Part shown: positions 26,670-38,060 of the stretch, one piece after another
Layout: each line of letters starts with the position of its first letter
Numbering within the stretch: position 1 is the stretch's first letter
Assembly: GCA_029207755.1 (NCBI GenBank)
Contig: JARCOQ010000002.1
Location: forward strand, 56,881,172-56,945,171
Length of the DNA: 64,000 nucleotides
Reading direction: 5' to 3'
Source of the DNA: Chamaea fasciata
Lineage: Eukaryota > Chordata > Aves > Passeriformes > Sylviidae
Position numbers and translations under genes: made by a program
Notes under the pieces: model-generated
The model's input: the letters and a program-made list of their open reading frames with translations, nothing else
What the model was told of the DNA's origin: nothing
Databases searched by the model: none

Positions 26670-27325
26670 TGGTGACAAAATGTGGGAATGGGGCGGGGGT
26701 GCAGGGGGGAAGAACGAACGTAAGCGCAAGGGAGAAAAGAAAGCAGACACACCAGAGACGGGGGACCGGTCCCCGCAGAGGTGGGGCCGTCGCTCCCCCT
26801 CTTTGTTTTTGGTTTAAGTGAGGAAAACCCAGCCGGGGAGCGGGCTGCGCCCCACATCCGAATGGAGCAGGGCTGACAGAGCATTTCGGGCCCTGGCCAG
26901 GAGGGGAGACTGAGGGAGCGGGGGCAGCCCGAGGGCCCCGCGGCAGCGGCGGCCTCGGAGGGGGCGAGGCTGTGTCCCACGGCCCTGGCGGGGCCCGGGC
27001 CCCATGGCGGGGTGGTCCTGCCACCAGCATGGCTACAAATTGCCGTGGCTGCGGGCCCGGGAGAGGGAGAGCGCGGGGCCGTACGGAGGGAGGGTCCCCT
27101 CCTGCTGGCCGGTCTGCAGGGAAGCCACGGGGCCGCGGGTGCACTGGAGCGAGGAGGGGACAAAAGAGGTGGCTGGGGCTGGTTGCCGGAGAGGGGTGCC
27201 CGGCTGAAATCCTTCACAGCTCCGGGACACAAAACCTCCTAAATCTTCATCAGAAAGTCATTAGGAATCTGTCGGCGGGGCCGGGCGCAGATTGCCAGGG
27301 GAGGGGACTCCAAAGCCCCTCCGGG
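26670..27325. promoter_or_regulatory. Orphan CpG island
   Basis: A hand count gives about 45 CpG dinucleotides between 26,701 and 27,320, against almost none per 100 bases in the flanks, and the sequence is strongly GC-rich. The densest part is at about 26,930-27,180 (GCGGCAGCGGCGG-type words, GC boxes such as GGGGCGGGG). CpG islands normally mark promoters that are unmethylated in the germ line. No known gene's first exon is recognisable here. The long minus-strand frames start with TTG or GTG and are GC-bias artefacts. A 67-codon plus frame at 27,004-27,207 does have ATG in a good context (CCCCATGG) but no known domain. Candidate roles are a non-coding RNA promoter or an intergenic regulatory island. 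Confidence 0.8.
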
Positions 27326-27555
27326 CTCCACAATACCTGAAATGAACTGGAAGGGATGGGGTGGGGCTGGGAAGCAGATTTCCTGCCATAACTAAAGACC
27401 CCTTTCAGCCTGCTCTGCAACAGTTTTACGATGTGTTAGAATTTACATTCACGTGTTGTTAACCATTCTTTGGTGCAATGAAACGTTTTATCTGTCTGAC
27501 CTCAACCTTTGCCATATGCTGGTGCAAACTGTTCAACTTAAGCCTGGACGAGTTT
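27326..27555. other. Right flank of CpG island
   Basis: CpG density drops quickly. The segment contains CACGTG, GTTAAC and CATATG words in non-repetitive sequence at 27,445-27,525. They could be E-box or homeodomain-type sites belonging to the island's regulatory unit. No coding signal. Confidence 0.3.
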
Positions 27556-27606
27556 AAGAAAAGGAGGAGAGGGAAAAAAAGAGGGGGGGGGGGCGAGTAA
27601 AAGGGG
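27556..27606. repeat. Purine tract with an 11-G run
   Basis: G/A-only sequence leads into eleven consecutive G residues (27,583-27,593), then a GGGGGG run at about 27,603. It could form a G-quadruplex or triplex and is a likely sequencing-error spot. Confidence 0.8.
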
Positions 27607-27701
27607 GGTCCAAAAAGCACATTGCTGGGTAGCCTCTGTTGTTGCTTGTGATAGCTGCCTTCCTCTCAGTTTTCCATGGAAACGTTTTGAAAGCCAGTTC
27701 C

Positions 27702-27739
27702 AAAAAAGAAAAAAAAAAAAAAAGGGAAAAAGAAAAAGA
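27702..27739 (+). repeat. A-rich low-complexity tract
   Basis: Runs of A broken by single G or GGG. No retroposon body was recognised upstream. Confidence 0.8.
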
Positions 27740-30700
27740 TCCATGCCAAATAATGAATAGGGGTTCAGAACATGCCAGCTCTTCACTAATTGTCCCCTTT
27801 ACTTGTGCTACTTCATGTCTGGTGATTCTTTTTATATTATGGAGAGATGGTAATGAAACTTCATTGTGCTGGGTTAAGGAGGGGTATACGGAATACATTT
27901 GAAAATGATCAGAAAGACTTTTGTGAGGTTTTTATTTATTTTATTCTAATATCCTGATTTCTTTCTCTGCCCGGTTATTTTGAAAGAATAAGAGATATGG
28001 ACTGTGGAAGGAGAGTGACGGTTGTGTGAGACAGCCTGGTAATTCTGAAATGGAGGATCCCATTTTATGCTTTTGAAGATGTGCCCGGTTAACTTGTGCA
28101 TTCTGCCTTATTTTTCTCAGAGACCAGCATTGTGGCAATGCCTCAGGCTTGCTATTCTTTCCCTCTGAAGCTGTGGTTATGGATTTGTCTCTACATCCTG
28201 CCAACAGTGTTTAGATGTGGTTACGTATTTCTCACCTCATGTTTTGGGTGTACTAAACAGCCCAGGGTGCACTTCCTAATATGCAGTGTGATGGATGTTC
28301 ATGGTTATTTCTGCTGTGAGAAACATCAGATTTTCTCCATCTCACAGATGCCTCTGGAATCTACTAAGAATGGTCTTGGATAGGTCCCTCAGGAGGATGT
28401 CCAGAAGGATATTGTAATGTTGTCATGTTCAGCAGCAGGGGGACTTTGGGATCAAAAAACCTTGAATTCAGCCATTTAGCTGTGAAGCCCATGCCTGAAG
28501 AAGGTTAGTTTGCACACATATGGAGTTGTTTATGACAAGGCTTTGAATGCTTGAGGATATTAGATTATTTAGGAATTAGGCAAGTTCTTAGTGACTCAAC
28601 TGGTAGCACTTATGTTCCTGGAAGGCCCCCATTGTTTTGTGAGCTCCCCTCTGTAAAAGCCATGCTGACCCTGGGGGGCATCCACATAAGAGAAGTTTTA
28701 TGGCTAGATGGGGCTCATATACTTGCCATCATAATGAATCCCTAAATTCATTAAATTCAACCTAATTAGATGTGATAGCATTCATACAGCCCATCAGTAA
28801 CCCCTGTCCTGGCCCCATTATTGCTGCAGTCTCTTGCAGTATATATTTTTGTGTTTCTTGGTATGCGACACGATTCTCAGGGAAATAAAAATCATTGTTG
28901 CTTTCTGTGAAACCCTGCCACATTTTTATAAGTAATTTCCATTCTGTTATGGTCTATTACACTTGATGTTTTGAAAGAGTGAGAAAGAGTTAAGCAAAAT
29001 GGAGACCATTATCAATATTTCATTTGTCACAGCTGAAAAACTACATTTATAGGTCAGTCCTTTTCAATCCGTTCATTGATTTCAGTACTCAAAGCCCTTC
29101 AGGGAGTGTCTAAAACCCACTGATGTTTCAGAGTGCTAAGTTTTGTGTTTGGATTTCTGATAAAACTGAAAGATGTGTCAAAACCATGTAACAAGCTCTG
29201 GATCTGATTTACCACTGTACACTTTCAGTCTCTACTGGTGTTAACTCCAGTGATTTCATCCAAATGGAGCTGGTATTGATTTAATTCTTATGTCGATGTG
29301 ACCCTCCAGAGACATACTCCCCTGCTCTTATTCCCACTGGCTTCAGTTAAGAATATAATCAGGATCATAATTAGAGATGATGACCTGATTCAGTCAGGCA
29401 TAAAAATGCAAGTCAGTCTTCAAGTTTCTCAGTAATGCTACTGACTGCAGTGGCACTGCTTTCTTACTTAAAGTTAAGTGTGTGCTTATATCCCTTGCAG
29501 ATGGTAACCTATGTATTTAGGTTCTCTCTTGAATTCTCTGGAAGTGGAAGTCTTTTGACTGGCTACAACAAGCTTTGGAACAAGTCCATAAAGAGAAGAA
29601 ACTTGGTAAGAGATTTAAGGAGACTTGTGAGCAAAACTCCTCAATGCCCATCTATGCAATTCCATTTGCTTCAATTAACTTTTATGTTTGCAACTGGTAT
29701 GCTTGGAATTTGATCAAAGTCCCTTTCAGAACATATTCATGGTATTGTCTGCAAACTTATTACTCTAAGAAAGCAAAGTAGGATAATGCATTTCTTCCTG
29801 CAGATTGTGCTGTCTATACTAGGTGCCATTTAATTTAAATATTTGGTGCCTCAATGAACATACCCAGCAGGATTGAAATGCCTTTGTTTATATGTATTTT
29901 TCAGTCAAAAACGTGCCAAACTGCAGTTGCAGGCTTCTGGGGAGAGAATTTGGCTTGGAATTCAATACTGTGGAAGTGGGTTGGATCCAGGAATAAATAA
30001 AATCATAGTTGAGATGGAAACACCTAATTACGACCATTGTCCAAAAATTCAGTGTAAAATAAGGAAAATATTACTCATCACATGAAAAGGTGAATTTTTC
30101 TAGCTCCATTAGGAGATTTTAAAATCGGCCAAAATATCAAAAGCTACATGATCTAAGCGTCCATGATCAATATTTATATTCAAGTGAAAGAGGAGAGGAC
30201 TGAGGCAATGAAATTTAGACATGCACGTATTGTAATTTGATTTGAACAGTCAACACTGGTAAAAAGCCTAACTGTTTATTAGAACATTACTTTCTGATTC
30301 AGCATTACCACGCAGATCTACATCTGTTACTCTTTATTTGAATACTAAAATTACCTCTAATCTAATTAAAGATAGAAGGCAAGCAGGAGTTTGCTGTCCT
30401 TTGAAAGTCCTCAAACTTGTTAAAGCTAAAAGTAATTCAACAATTTTAAGGAACTAATTGGATTAATTAATCAGGGGCTAGATTCTGGATAGTGAGCTCC
30501 AGCTGGAAAGGTAACTGTGAGGAATAAGATTTTTAATGCAACACCAACAACGTACTTATTGGCATCAATTAAATACCTGCGATATACCTAAGTTAGCTTT
30601 GAAACAGTTAAATTGACCTACGTTGCCTTTGAAGTGGCTGATTTGTGTTGGCCTTGTGGCAGCAGCACCAGGCTCTGTGTGCATTGGTTCATCTTATACT

Positions 30701-30968
30701 GCAGGAGACCAACTTCTGGTATAACTGCAGGCTGGCTCAGATCTACAGATTCTCTCTCTAAGGAGTAAGGGGTTAGGTGACAGGAAGAGAATGCAGGTAG
30801 GCTGGGTTGTGTCTTGCCTGGTATCACTTTCCTTCTCTTGCAGATCTTTAAACTGTGACCTAAAAAGAACTTGTGTCAGAATTTCCCCTCCAACACAGTA
30901 AAAGCATTATTTCTCTTAAGTACATTAGATTGCCTCTGAAAATTTAATCTAGCATCCTAGCAGTAACC
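27740..30968. other. Intergenic DNA, nothing recognised
   Basis: No frame over 95 codons and no recognisable domain, RNA gene or named repeat. Confidence 0.55.
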
Positions 30969-30994
30969 TTTTTTTTTTTTTTTCCCTTTTTTTT
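30969..30994. repeat. T-rich tract
   Basis: Fifteen T residues, CCC, then eight T residues. Low complexity only. Confidence 0.8.
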
Positions 30995-31807
30995 CCCTGT
31001 AGTAATCATTTGCTTGGAAAAGCCTCCTGTTCCTAAAAGGCTATGAAAACAAACACAGGCACATGCAGGGAACAGAGTGAGAATTTCTGAGTATTACATC
31101 TTATGATAAGTGACTAAGTAAAATAGGCAGAAACATAGCAGTCTTAAGTATTCATGTAACATTTTATATTCCTATTAAAGGTCTCCACTTTCTGTAACTA
31201 TGAGAGGACACTGGTTTATCTTTTTTAATGTGGAGATGAGTGAACACGGTATAATAAAGGCCATATTTGTTCCTGGTCTTCTAGTAAGTCTTGCTGAATT
31301 GCTTTGCAAATCTCAGATGAGATTCATTTCACCCAACTTTAGCTGTTCACAAAAACTAGTGACCTTTGGTGAGCACCAAGAAATATATCATCACAGTGAC
31401 TGGAAGAGGAAGTCTAGGGAGCAACTGGCTTACATCAGATGCTTCATTCTTTGGCAGCTAGAGTTAGCTGAGATAAAGCTCTCCCATTATGGTGCTGTTG
31501 CATGTCTGTGAAAGGGGAAAACACTCCAGTTGGTGGTTTTAGTAGACCAGATGTAGATTTGGTAAGGTGAATGCTCTCTCTGGCATTCCTGGAAGAAGAC
31601 CTTCTTTTCTTATTTTCCTTTTAGGGAATGGTTGTGGTGCATCACAGCAATTTGTTGTTCAGCATTTGAGTGTCATGTCTGGATGCCATATCAGAAGTGG
31701 TGTCAGTGGGTGGTTGGCTGCTAAGAGGAGCTATGATCCTGTAAGTACAGCCTAGGGTGCCTAAGGTACCCTTCTGTCACAAGCAAGGAAGTGTGGTATG
31801 GCATCCT
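30995..31807. other. Intergenic DNA, nothing recognised
   Basis: A 103-codon plus frame at 31,200-31,511 begins with ATG but has no recognisable domain. No repeat was seen. Confidence 0.5.
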
Positions 31808-31844
31808 GCTTGCCAAAGGTAGAGGCTTGCCAAAGGTAGAGGCT
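31808..31844. repeat. 17-base perfect tandem duplication
   Basis: GCTTGCCAAAGGTAGAG occurs twice head to tail (31,808-31,824 and 31,825-31,841), followed by the first three bases of a third copy. The perfect identity suggests a recent slippage duplication. Confidence 0.9.
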
Positions 31845-32539
31845 GAGAGAAGCTGTTTGGGTAGGACTGAGGTGGGACATACTGTAGATGTGGCTGCTCT
31901 GCAAATCTCTTTAATTTCAAAAATGTTGAGTGCCTTGAACTAATTCCCCAGATAAATTATTTACCATTAGTATTGGATTGTCCTTTTGGAAAGTGTCAAA
32001 ACAGAAAGGTTTAATACTACAGGGGTAACTTTCAAAGAATTCAGGCCCAATTATTTAAAAATATGGTAAAGGATTCATATTACCTGCCTCTATAAGTCTG
32101 CAGTTTAAATGATGTCCATTTGTGAGCTAGCACTACTTAAGGGCATGTCTTCAACACCTGCTCCATGAGAGATGACTTGCCCAACTGCAAGTGCTTAACT
32201 CTCCCCACTGACTAGGCTAGCCTGGAACAGTGAGCTCAGACAAGACACCTTGGGTTTAGACATTCAGCATTAAGAGGGATGAATCCTGTTCTTAGTCTGT
32301 AGGTACTGCTATTTAAAAATTACTGGAAATAAAATTAATGGAAAAGTACTGCTGATTTGCATGGGAAATGTGACCTTCCAGTCCCATGGGACTTAGTCAT
32401 GTGAGTAAAACCCATGTGACTATTTCACTGCTCACAGGATCTAAGCCATGCTCACTACTGTTTAAATAAAAATAAGTCTCAGTTGATTTTAACTGGTGTC
32501 ATGCTACAACCCCATTATAGATCCTTCCTCAGTGTAAGC
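31845..32539. other. Intergenic DNA, nothing recognised
   Basis: No coding or repeat signal that I can name. Confidence 0.55.
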
Positions 32540-33050
32540 CGGTGTGTACGAGGATGAGTTTTCTAGTTTGACATTGGTACTTTGCAGAGCACTTAGGGGA
32601 ATATTCCGAAGTCTCCATTGCAGCCATGGAGTGCAGCTGCAGGCAGCAGTAGCCTTGCAGTACCTGTGTGGCATCCTCTGGCACGTGCCCTCTGTGCAGA
32701 TGGGGGCTGCTCTGCCGTGGGCTGCTGTGGCTGAAATTCGAGATCTGCTTCAGCCCACACACACATGGGATATGCTGCTTCTTGCTGAGTACTGCTGCCA
32801 CTATCCTATTGCTGCCTGCTCCTGTCTACTCTCCAGCAGTCCCTCTGGCTCCTGCTGCTGTGCAGGCAGTGGGCTGGGTTGTCAGAGGTGGCTTCAGGTG
32901 CTGAGGATTGTGATGGGTGTATGACGAAGAAATGGTGCAGACTGTCGGTCCCTAACAGCCTCACCCTCATCTCTGATATTCCCCCTTGGAGTCCTGTTGT
33001 TTCTGCTGCTGCCTGCGATTGAACTGCCACCAGTGATTGCTCTGAGTGGC
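32540..33050. other. CTG/CAG-rich, CpG-poor GC patch with long chance frames
   Basis: Frequent GCTGCTG, CAGCAG and TGCAG words keep several frames open. The longest plus frame (32,544-32,924, 126 codons) is rich in Cys, Leu and Ala, shows no known domain, and is mirrored by minus-strand frames. CpG is scarce, so this is not a CpG island. I read it as compositional bias or an unrecognised old repeat. Confidence 0.4.
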
Positions 33051-33991
33051 CAGAGGAACATGCAAGAAGCGGAAGAGTGAAAAATACAGAAAGATGACAG
33101 TATCAGAAGGCTAGAAGTCTTGTTACCCACACATAGCATGTTTCCTGCTTACACACCTGGTGTAAATATCTCTCTCACTGTCCTTCTTGTGCTGCTGAAG
33201 TTTGTTTGCACCAGTGATCATACTGTCCTTGTCATCTCTTTCATGAAGAGTGGCAGAATACAGTGAAGAAAGGGAATCGTTCTGGTATTTTGGGATTTCA
33301 AGGCATATGTCTCCCTTCATTCACCTCCTGATGTCCTTCAGGGAGTGTAGGGAAATTAACCCCATTCACAATGAGTGCTTGTAATTAGAATTCTCATTCA
33401 CTCTTAATTGTCACTGGTATCCATCAAAGGCTTGATTTCCAGGTCTGTTGCGTAGTGCAGTGAAGAGGAAAAGAGCTGAAAGTACTAAGCTTGTTGGCAG
33501 AATGAGGGGAGCTGCTCTGTTGGCTCTTGAGAGCAGGCTTGAGAAGACCCAGCTATGCTTGACATAGCCCAGGGTGCTGTGTGGTCTGGAAAAGCCGGTC
33601 AGAGGAGTGAGAGTGGGGCTTTTAACAGCATTTTATTAGACACTAGGGGCAGGCCAGGAATGAGTTTATAATCTGTTGTCATGGTTCAGCTGACAGATGG
33701 CAACTGGTGAGCAGGGCAGTCTTGAATGTTTCATGGGACTGAAGCCTATGCTAGCCACTCTAACCTTATGGTAAGCTGATGAAAGTGGCCCTGTGCAAAG
33801 AAGCCGTGCTAGCTAAAGGCTGAGTCAATCTGAAGTCCAGTTTTAATTACTCCAGTGCAAATTTTGTGAGCAAGCACACAGTCACCTTAGCAGTAAGCAG
33901 AGAAATGTTATTAGTGGTGTGTAACTCTGGTCCATGCTCTCTAGACCAGGCTAGCAAGTCCTGGAAAGAATATCAGACACGAGGTAATCAC
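33051..33991. other. Intergenic DNA, nothing recognised
   Basis: No gene or named repeat was identified. Confidence 0.5.
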
Positions 33992-34026
33992 CATAATATA
34001 AAGGTTATAAGTTCCCCTATATTATG
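33992..34026. repeat. Inverted repeat, 9-base arms
   Basis: CATAATATA (33,992-34,000) and its exact reverse complement TATATTATG (34,018-34,026) flank a 17-base spacer. Pairing extends imperfectly into the spacer. No transposon termini are evident around it. Confidence 0.7.
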
Positions 34027-34189
34027 ATGGTACGTGTTAATCTGTCCCTTCTTAACATCATCTAAAAAAAAAGCTGTAATTCAGACCTGTAAACCAGGAA
34101 AAGCCCACTAAAGAGATCTCTGTAAAGTATAGGAACAGTGGATTAACAGGGTACAAGGAAGCCTGCCAGATTTGTGTTTTATCCTAAGC

Positions 34190-34520
34190 TCCACCATCCC
34201 GTTTGGCAATCTTCTCTTTACAGCTCAACAAGTGTCGTGAGCTGGCTGCACGCTGACACATCGGATCTGTGACCTCGCTTTTCAGCCCCGTGCAGCTGAA
34301 CTGACCTCTGCAGCCAGGGATCAGATGGAAAGCCATTAGGGCTGATTCCTCACCAGCACCATGTCCGGACTCATGTCACTGCTGCTTCGAGTCATCCTGG
34401 GAGCAATCATCCATGCATTGATTTTATGGCAGTGCTGACACTTGCTTTCATTCTTTCGGAGCCGGGGAGAATTGCTCTTAACCATGCCCCCTGCTGCCTC
34501 GGGATATAATCTCAGGAGCA
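34190..34520. promoter_or_regulatory. Candidate conserved non-coding block with retained CpGs
   Basis: About ten CpG dinucleotides in 330 bases by hand count (GTCGTG, CACGCT, ATCGGA, TCCGGA, TTCGAG, TTCGGAGCCGG and others), in otherwise CpG-poor DNA. The sequence is non-repetitive and no frame has coding features. Retained CpG suggests constraint or hypomethylation. The enhancer call is inference. Confidence 0.27.
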
Positions 34521-34917
34521 TAGTTTAGGGGCACAGCCAGCTTCAAGGAGCATTACTTTGCTTCAGTGCATTTTTATATGTTTTCTTTTCCCTGCAGGCC
34601 TGTTTCTGCTAAGGGGTATGCTTGAACCAGTGAATGCACTTCTTTTTTCTTCTTCTCTTTTGTAAAGCGACAGTCAAAAAGTCTAAGCATGTGTGCTGTT
34701 GTCAAAAAATACAAATATTTGCCCCATTTGCTCCTGGGTAGCGTCCTGGGCTCTTCTTAGCATTTTACTTGGTATAATACCCTCCCTTAAAAAGGGACTT
34801 TGCAAGCTAATCAGTTCATCAGTACAACAGCAATTTGAAGCCTGCATTTGCCAAATGTACAATCCTGGGAATAAGTTTTAAAGGATAAAGCTTCAGTAGG
34901 ATTATTTATGCAAAGAC

Positions 34918-34942
34918 TTTTTTTTTTTTTTCTTTTTCTTTT
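34918..34942. repeat. T-rich tract
   Basis: T run with isolated C residues. Low complexity only. Confidence 0.8.
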
Positions 34943-36607
34943 AATCAGGACCAAAATAAGATTTTTTTCATAGGTTATAAATCGTTTGAAGTACTTGTTT
35001 GTTTGTTTTTTTTCTCTGTAATTCTCATTAGTTAAATTAATTGTTGCTTTCTTTTGAAATTAAGAAGAACAAATTTTCTTGTACTGAAAGACACAAGCAA
35101 ATAGTTTCCAACAGTCTGTTTGTACCTGAGTTTTTATTATATTTCTCTTGAATGGAATCGCAGAAAAAAAAAAAGAGAGGAAAACTGTTTACAGAAAAAA
35201 AAAGCCCAGTATATTGAAAAAAGAAATACATTTGTGTGATGATTTCTTGTGGATGCATACAGCATTGCAGTGTTCTGATAATGGAAACAATTAGTTTTAG
35301 AAACAGTGTAAAGCTTGCTAATTTCCAAATAATGGGAAATGGTCTGCCTGACAGGCTTTTCTTTTCGGTATTTATACTGCTTATATAGCAGCAAAATAGC
35401 AGGAGCAGAGGCAAAGCTGGGCAGGCAGGGCAGGCTCTCCAACAGCTGCATCAGACCCCTGCTGTGTCTCTGCCAAAGCCCGTGCAGTGGAACAGCGACA
35501 AGGAGACAGGCTTTTGGGGGTCCCCTCATGTGATTAGCCCTCTCCTTTTGGCCTGAAAAGGGAGAGAAATGTCAGGGTTTTTTAAGAGGAAAATGAAGGC
35601 TGCACCTACGTGGGCAGATGGGTTGTTTTCCATATGTTTCCATTCCATGAACAAATATCTCTGAAAAAAAAAGCTTGATTTGCGAAGGCAACTTGGCTAA
35701 GGGTCTTGCACAGCTACATTTTTGCTAAACCATTTTTCATATTCCTATTTTATTTCCTGCATCTGAAACAAGGGGAGGGAATTGTGCTTTGCTTTTTGCT
35801 GTTATATAAAGCATATGGGGTTGGAGGTCTGTGGATTAATAGAACAGGAGGTGGCTTCCTGCCTTCTGTCAGGGGGAGATAAAGGTGCCTTCTCACTTCA
35901 CATGTCTTTCTGAATGAATCCATGAAGTTTGGTTCTCATAAGAAGAGTGGGTGAAGTGGGTGGAGAGAAGCACCTTTCTGGAGTAGAGTGCATACTTTAA
36001 ACTGACCAATGATCTCATGAGTGTACTGGTCATATTGCTCTGGCAATATTTGGGATGAAGGGGAATAGAGGACTATTTAGGCAGCTGGAGGTGATTTTTG
36101 GGAAGAGGGTTTAGCCTGGCTCCTATTTGGCTGAAGAAAGACTTGAGATGGGAAAGCATGAACAAAACCATCCATGCACACCCTCTTTACAAGATATGAC
36201 GGTTCAAGAAGGGCTGTCATATCTACTGGCTTTGGCTGCTCATGTCTTCCTCTGTCTACATGAGACAGTGCTCGGGAGGCAAAGAAGTGTAGTACGACTA
36301 TGTGGTGGTGCTGTAAGTCACTGAAAAGCATCACATATTTTGTGAACCATCTACTCTGCTCTGTAGAGATAAGGTCAAGTGTTCAGTCTTTTCAGTTTCT
36401 TACTGAATTTTTTAGAGTGACATCTTTTTGAAATCTGTTAGAAAGGTTAACAGTACCTTAAGAATCCTATAAACTTCTAGACTTGTAGCAATAGAAGATC
36501 TTCAAATTTATTGTCCTCTGGGATTTTATACCCCCTAAATCCTAGAAAGCTTTACATGTGATCCAAACTGCAAATATATAGCAAGTAAAAGGTGGGGCTC
36601 ACAGGCT
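34943..36607. other. Intergenic DNA, no gene recognised
   Basis: Minus-strand frames of 125 and 130 codons at 35,037-35,529 overlap each other in different frames, run through A/T-rich tracts and show no domain. They are chance frames. No named repeat was seen. Confidence 0.5.
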
Positions 36608-36712
36608 CATAGAATGTTGTTAGCAGGAAGATGCAAGGATTCCTCTTGAGGGCTAGTTGAGTACCATCTGCTCAAGAAGGACTAGAAATCTACCTGGTCA
36701 AGGAAGGCTTAA
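36608..36712 (-). mobile_element. Possible diverged CR1 3' fragment
   Basis: TCATAGAATGTTG at the left edge, then a CTAGTTGAGTACCATCTGCTC block and ACCTGGTC, recall the reverse-complement layout of a CR1 tail (ATAGAAT, a 'CTAGTCCAACC..CTGCTC' block, then a loop toward CCTGG). Identity is low and the call could be wrong. Confidence 0.35.
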
Positions 36713-37463
36713 AAGGATGAAAGAACAATGAAAAAAAAGTTAAAAGAGTGTTATGAAATGCCCATGAGAAAAGGAGGAGAAAAGAAGACTCGTATGCTCG
36801 TGGGCTTTTAAGGCTTTGTGGAGCAAGGGCCAATTACCTTACATGCTTTTTGGGAGGTACAATATACTGCCTTGTGCATGGAAACACACATAACAAATCT
36901 TGTTATCATTTCTGATATGATTACTTTGATTATTCAGTGTATCATGGATGAGAATGAACAATTAAAATAAAATCTAAATGTAGATTTTATTTGTACAGAT
37001 ACTGAAAAGTATCTCTCTTTAGCAAAGCCTTTTGCTATTGCTCTTTGCACCCTAGGGAGTCTTCAGATGCCTGATCATTTCCCTTGGCTCCCCAGCTCTG
37101 GGGAAATCATATCTTTTTGTTGGTTCCCTTGGCTTCCCAGGCAATGTGAGGAGCTGGCTCAATGTGGGACATGAATGACAATTCATTGCCAGAAGGGAAG
37201 TAATTTTCAGGCCTCCTCCCCTTCTTTTCTTGCTGTGAATGTAATAATACACTTTGGAAACATTACTGTGGTAATCTGAAAACAGCAATGCTGTCAGAAT
37301 TCAGAAAATGCCTGATAGAACTGATCATTCACATAGCTTAGCTATGATGTTTAGAATCGCTGTACATCATCTTTCATTCTTCACTAACATTCTGATGGAT
37401 TTTTCCCCAGTGAGTTGTCTTTGCACTAAAGCAGTGTAAGAGCACTATAGGTTGGATGTTGTT
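36713..37463. other. Intergenic DNA, nothing recognised
   Basis: No frame over 78 codons and no recognisable repeat. Confidence 0.55.
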
Positions 37464-37553
37464 ATTTTTCATCTCCTTCCTTCCTTCCTTTCTGTCTACC
37501 TCTTCTTTTTTTCTTTTCTCCTTCCCCCCCCCCCCTTCTTTTTTCCCTTTTCC
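37464..37553. repeat. Polypyrimidine tract with (CCTT)n and C12
   Basis: Almost pure C/T over about 90 bases: CCTT tetramers on the left, mixed T/C in the middle, and twelve C residues at 37,524-37,535. It is triplex-prone and probably length-variable. Confidence 0.88.
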
Positions 37554-37639
37554 AAAAAGCTACTTCATGTTGCAAAGATCATCAGATGAAATGAATGCAG
37601 CCCAGCTGGGATTTGCTGGAAATGTGTTCAGCTTGGCAA

Positions 37640-38060
37640 CACCTCTCACAGAGTAGCTGGGTCCCTAAAAGCTTTGTTTAAAACGACGAAATGAAAACAA
37701 AGGAGACATAATTAGCTGCTGTGTAATAATAGAAAAGGCTTGTATCCAGTTACTGTAAAAGTCATTTAATGAAGGGTAATCTGGACATAAGCCTGCACAC
37801 TATAGCTGTAAAATATTTAAGCTTTTTAATGAGAGGGAAAATGGAGAGAAGGGTTTGCTAACGTGATTAGGAAAAATGCCTTTCATAACCATTTTTACAG
37901 GGGCTTGCAATTCCTAAACTGAGGTTTGAAGCTTTCTTCAAGCCAAAGCAGCAATAAAACTTTTATGCTGCACCAACACTTAAAAGCTACATACATCACA
38001 TTGGTTTTATATGTCTGAGTGGGAACATCAGCGTACTGCTTTTTATGCCTGCAAAGGGCT
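37640..38060. promoter_or_regulatory. Candidate conserved non-coding block
   Basis: Non-repetitive sequence with clustered homeodomain-type cores (ATAATTAGC, TTTAATG), SOX-like words (AACAAAGG, CTTTGTTT) and isolated CpGs (AAACGACGAAATG, TAACGTG, AGCGTAC). No long open frame. The texture resembles a vertebrate enhancer. The call is inferential. Confidence 0.27.

Noticed and set aside
26612..27232. 206-codon minus-strand frame over the CpG island
   Set aside because: It opens with TTG rather than ATG. Its Pro/Ala/Arg/Ser composition reflects GC bias, and all other frames in the island are also open for long stretches.
33650..33730. TGTCATGGTTCAGCTGACAG, recalling the start of some avian LTRs
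   Set aside because: Similarity stops after about ten bases. No matching second LTR, primer-binding site or internal retroviral sequence was seen.
35037..35529. Overlapping 125- and 130-codon minus-strand frames
   Set aside because: They lie in different frames over the same A/T-rich DNA and encode Phe/Leu/Ser-rich nonsense without domains.
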